Shown piece by piece: positions 27,601-33,600 of a stretch of DNA of 64,000 nucleotides. Every line of letters begins with the position of its first letter. Within the stretch, counting starts at the first letter, position 1. Below the pieces are notes generated by a model. The model searched no databases and was not told the DNA's origin. It saw only the letters and a list, made by a program, of their open reading frames with translations. This DNA comes from Amaurobius ferox (lineage: Eukaryota; Arthropoda; Arachnida; Araneae; Amaurobiidae), in NCBI GenBank assembly GCA_951213105.1, contig OX578147.1, positions 129,954,822 through 130,018,821 on the forward strand, read 5' to 3'. The position numbers and the translations under genes were made by a program.

Positions 27601-30600
27601 TATGAATGAAAAGGATGTTTGTAAATTCATAGTTACTACAGTACAACCTCGAAAATCCGGACTCGTCCGGACTTTGCCGATTCCGTATTTTCGATTTTTC
27701 CGGATTATAGAATTTGAATAAAATTCAGATTTGATATTAACTAAATACACTATAAAGCACTATTTTTAGTAAAAATAATGGCAAAAGTTAAGTTAATCAA
27801 TTAAAACATATTATTTAATCTAAAAAATAGGGCAAAAGAAATTTCTAAGAAAAAATATACACATTAATAATTTAGAATGTGTGAATGAAACGAAATGATA
27901 AAATTCCATTTTATCATTTCATTTAAATATTTGAATTAACATTTGTTATTTCATTAATTTTGGTTTATGGAAAAGCAGTTTTCTTTATCCTGTAGATGGA
28001 CATTACTTCTGCTCGGTTATAATGGTTCTTTGTTCAAGACCTTTAATTGCATGATCGATTTTTTGCATAAGATTATCAATGGGTATTTTTTCTTCTCCAC
28101 ATTTATCGTCCCTACTTCGATCTTTTTTATTTAATATCATATCGCGAATTTCGCCATCATTCAATTTATTTACGATTGGCGCATCATCACCAAAGTGCAG
28201 AACTTCCGTTATATCGGCTTTGTCGAGATTTAATGAAGCGCCGGAAGATTTAATGCAGTACTGAGATTTAATAAAGATAGAGGATTAGCACTTTTAACGA
28301 TATATTTAAAGGTGTAAATGTGTTTAAACCGTTTTCGCTATTAATGAACGAAAAACAAAAAATAATAACTTAATAAATAAAACTTATCTAGCATCTATAT
28401 AATGTTATGTTTAAAAAGACTGATGACTCTGAAAAAAGTAAAAACTTTATTAGTAATAGTCAAATGTGTAAAAAATATCGCAGTAGATAAAATAAATATC
28501 TTTTCCAAAAAAGAAAAATATCTCTCCTCTCAATGATTATTCTAAATTACGATGAGTCATTACTAGGTTACAGCAGCACCCGGAAGTGATGGGGCAGGGA
28601 AAGCGAAGAAAGGAATTTGCTTAGTTCCTAATCGTAAACACAGCCGACTGTCACCGGTGGCAAGCCGACCCCTTTGAGAGGTCTGTGTGTTAATGACCTT
28701 GTTGCTCGGTTCTGTGCGATACGATATTATTTAGTTATTTATTTGCTATTTATAGTATGTAAATATGGCTTTCTAAACAAAAAAGGCAAAATATACAGTC
28801 GATTTCAAGCTGACACGTTCGACGAGAACGAAAATATCGTCAGATATCGGGAGGGGGAGGAGATTCTAAAGACAAAACAGAATACATTGAAGAATGGAAA
28901 TCGTGCTACGAAGTGAATAAAATAAATTTCCGTGGGCGCTAATATGAATTCTCGGGATTTTTAGATTTAATTGAACATCTGTGATAAAATGTTACGATAA
29001 CGTTTTAAAGTGTTTAATATTAAAAATTACATTGTTTCAGAAAAATGTCTTTTTCAATAATGAGAAAAAGAAATTTTGATAATAAAAATTCCGTATTTAA
29101 ATAACGATGTATATTTTACGCGAAATAATTCATCAGGAGTTGTGACTTGAATAAGGGAGAGGAGGGATTAACGCTAATAACTCAATTCACGCTCCAACCA
29201 CAAGCCTATCTATCTACTGTCGTCCATCTAAACTTTCGTTTCATTTCCGGGTTCAGAAAGTCAACCGGAAAATACGGTAAAATAAATAATCTTATGTATA
29301 AAATAAATAATCTTACCTTATTATATCTTTTTTAAATCCGCGACTTCGTCAGTCCGGAGGAAAAAAAAAAAAAAAAAACGAAAATTTGGAAAACGTCCGG
29401 ATTTTCGAGGTTGTACTGTATATGGACTTGCAATGAAACAATCGGCCTGTTTTGCAGACAGCAATACAAAATTTTGCCTAAATTACATAAAGTTTTCCAG
29501 TTTCGGTAATTTTAACATTGTTGAATTACAGAATTTTGTCACAATTTTTATATTTTAAGTAATTTCAGACACCTTTTTATTCATGGGATATGTCCCAAAT
29601 AATCGTTGCAATAGTAAGGGTTTGGTTTTCAGAAAGCAGCAAATTGACAATCTCTCAATTTCTCATAGAAAATTCCAATTTTTTATTAAAAACTTGGAAA
29701 AATTCAAACTTTTTCTAAAAGGCAATTTTACCTTATTGTAATTAATACCAGTTTTGATTTGAAAAATTTGATTGCAAATTTTTATCATCAAATTGGCTAA
29801 TTTTGGGGGTCAGTTAGTTTTTGTCACTGAATTTCAATTTATTTCACTAATGCATTACATACTGCAAAATGGGATTCAGATTGTGGAAGTTTTCAAAAAT
29901 TTTTCTGAAAAACTCCTAATTTTATTGCCAAGTATGAGTATGAACACTGCGACTTGAAAGTTTTGAATTTTTGAAAATCCTTTTGCATGTAGCAATTCCT
30001 TTTAGCAACACATTTTAATAGAAAGAATTTTGTCCCTGAATTTCCACAATTTTTTTGTGCTCAAGTTTATTAACCCTTTCGCGACGATCTGCACGCCCAC
30101 GCGCCAGCTGCGAACTTGCATTCAAGGACGAACGGCACACCTTCGGGCCGGAGGAAATTTTACCCTAAAGGACGACTGGCACGCATTGGTGTTTCTACAT
30201 GGAATGTTTTAATTGGAATGTATTTGTCTCCTAGATAGCGTTAAATGCTTGTGGAAGCAACTTAAATGTCTTTTGTAGATGTTTGACCTTGGCACAAGGA
30301 GAATGCAATGAATTATTTCTCCATTTGGAGGGATGAAACATGGTTCTGTAGCGTAAGCGGACAGCTCACTTCTCGCAGCATAAACAATTTTATAATTGAG
30401 TTCCGGGTCTAGTTCTGATTTTGTCTTTTATTGATTTCGTTGTTGAATTAGACGAATATAAAAGAGTATTTTTTTTGAGTGGGTGGGGGAGGGGGGGTAA
30501 AGGAATGTGCGGCAATGAAATGATTAGGTTATTTATGTTCTCATGGAAAGGAAGGCTGGGATTTCGTTAATATATCCCATCAAAAAGGTCCAGGTATGGA

Positions 30601-33600
30601 ATAAAAATATATAAATCGTCAGAATCGGAATGAGGCTATAAATGGAATTTTCTTGTGTATACTGGAAAGGACACGGGATTATCAAGCTATGATGGTGGGT
30701 ATGGAGAACGCGTTGTGAAAACATTTCTAAGTGAACTTTTAGGAAAAGGATATACTTTGTATTTGGATAAATTTTTTACCTCTCCTGTACTTGCAAAGTA
30801 TTTGTTGTCTAAGAATACGCATGTATGTGGTACAGTTTTAAAAAATCTGAAGGACATGCCAAAGAATTATCCATCTGTACCTAAAACATATATACACTAA
30901 AATTTTTAATATTTTGATAAAAGAAAATTTGTATAAAAAATATACATCAAATAGAAAATAAGTATTTCCTTTCTTCCTGAAAAAAGTAGAATGCTGTGTT
31001 GAACGGGTGATTTTTAGTGAATTTTTTTCGAGAGTTAGGCTTAGCGCAAAAAAAATAGCCGTCTTTTGGGCACATTTCGGAAACGAAGCGCTTCGTCCTT
31101 TGGGCCACGGTAGTTTCGGAATGCCGCCGTCCCAAAAGGGTTAACACAAGTTTAATTCAATCAGGAGACAAAATTTGAATTCACACTACTCAATCTTCAT
31201 TTGCATTAAAGATGGTGGCTATGAATGCAGCTCTATAGTAGCCAACAGATATGGAAATGGCATTTCAATGAACTGGGACATTAACCCTTTCGGGACGGCG
31301 GCATTCCGAAACTACAGTGGCCCGAAGGACGGAGCTCTTCGCTTCCGAACTTTTCCCAAAGGATGGCTAATTTGTTGCTCTAAGCCTAACTCTTATAAAT
31401 TCACTAAAAATCGCCTCTTCAACACAGATCTTTTTTCAGGAATAATGGAAATACTTATTTTCTATTTGATGTATATTTTTCATACGAATCGCAATGTAAA
31501 ATACTCGTTAGTTGATTTTACTGTGAATTCTACTATTCATCATCGAAAAATATGCTAAAAAAATTAATTTCCTTATCTAAATTAGGCTGCATAATATTGT
31601 GATTGATTCCAAGTATGCTAAAAAACTCAAGAATTAAAAATTTTCAAATCTCCTGTCCAAAAACATAATTTGCAGAAACAGTTACTGAAGCTGGCGGCAT
31701 TGTAATAATAGTATGCTCAGAATCTGAAGAATCATTTGTATTTTCATATTTATCTTCAGAAATACCAGTTTCACAAATCTTTACTATCTGCATAACTTTC
31801 ATTACTGCCCGGTTCGTTTATCATATAAGTATATTTTTCCACAGAAAAAAAATGTCTTGGCCTAGCCACTCCCTGATCCGAAATAACCTAATAATTTCAC
31901 TGCTGCACATTCCTTTAGAACCCAAACTAAAAAAAAATACTCTCTTGCATTCCTATAATTCACCAAAGAAATCATTAAGCTAAAATCAAAATGAGACCTG
32001 AAACTCAATTATAAAACTGTAGATGCTGCAAAAAGTGCTCCGTTTGTTTATATTACAAAACAATGTTTCACTGCTCCAGATAGAGAAATAATTTATTGGA
32101 TCCACCCCTAACCAAGGTCAAGTATCTGCAAAATACATTTGAGTTGTTCGCATGGACATTTAACGCCATCTAGTAGACAAATAAGTTCAAATGAAAACGT
32201 TCCATATGAAAACGCGTTCACGTGGTCGCAGTCTTTTAGGGTAAATTTTTCTGAACACGGATACGTGACCATTGTACTTAATGCAAGTTCGCAGCGGGTG
32301 CGTCAACCATCGCGAAAGGGTTAAAGATTACTGAGAAAGCACTGAAGTCATATTTTCAAACCATAAAAATATGTTAACTGGAGAGTAATTTTAAATTACT
32401 GTGATTTATCATTCCATTTTGTATTGCAAACAGTTTGTATTTAATTTTTCTTTCCTACTATCTTTGCAGGCAGCCATTAGGAAAGAATTGAATGAATTTA
32501 AAAGCACTGAAATGGAAGTTCATGAAGACAGCAGGCATTTTACTCGGTAATGTTTTATTTTAACATTGAGTTGTGTCCTAATTTAGCATGTAGGTGTTCT
32601 GTGCGGTGTTCTGTGAGGTGTAAATGTGTGTTTTGATAAACATGTATGATGAGCTACTTAAAGTTATGTAAAAGATTTCCTCTTATTTATCAACCTGCAG
32701 TATATGTGCTTATAAAAATTTCCATACGCATGTAGGTCAAGTACCTCTTCTGATTAATATTATTGCTCTACTATCATCAAACAAAACCTTATAGCTAATT
32801 TCCCATTAACAAAATGGAAATTCTCTACAACACCCTCTCCATCAAAATACAAATTCTATATGACATTTTACTAAATTAAACTTAATCACCAGGAATAAGA
32901 TAATCTGGCTCCAGTGTGTATATCTTGACAGAAGAGCATTAAAAGAGAAGGCCTGTACATATGGTAATAATTTACGCAGGCAATACTGGGTAAATCCATT
33001 CTAGTTTGATATAAATTTTGTTAATTTCTAAGAAATTTTCTCTCTGACGTTGATTGTGTAACGGTATGCTAAATTTTTATCTACAGTTTTTCACATTTTT
33101 CACTTATTCAGTAATTTTATCTGAATATTTCTATTCAGTAATTTTATCTGAATATATAGCACCTAGTGTGCACATTTTGTTTTTAAATTACTAGAATAAA
33201 TATGTTCTACATAAGTACCCACTATGTAAATTATATAGATAACACCTCTGAAATCCTAAAATGCACGTTTAGAACACAAAGTAACGTACTGTTGTTTTTC
33301 CTCATGCCCACAGAAAATTGTACAATGTAAGTCCCCATAGCAATAGACACTACTCCATTTGTGACTTCGCACTTGGAAATTCTTGCTTCAATTAATTTCC
33401 CCCCAATTCATATGAAATTAATTTCAAGAAACGATTAAATCTTCATATAGAATCGTACGAAATTTCAATTTGTTGATTCATAAAAATGAATATTTATCAA
33501 AATAAAATTCAATGTTACATACAGGTGAAACTGGAGAAGCCATGTTGCTTGAAGTGGCTCTTTGAGAAATTATTTTGCTTTCTTATCAACTGTGTTATCT

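Larger units (their letters stand above)
27333..29720 (+). repeat. Local direct duplication, second copy split by a Tigger-like element
   Basis: The block 'aatatgaatgaaaaggatgt' ... 'aaattcatagttacta' ... 'cctgttttg' ... 'ggttttcagaaagcagc' ... 'tctcataaaaaa' occurs at ~27333-27550 and again at ~27597-27638 plus 29419-29720. The first copy preserves the empty site for the inserted element. Confidence 0.88.

Noticed and set aside
31175..31558. 127-codon plus ORF crossing the piggyBac B left end
   Set aside because: It spans a transposon border and TIR; not a gene.
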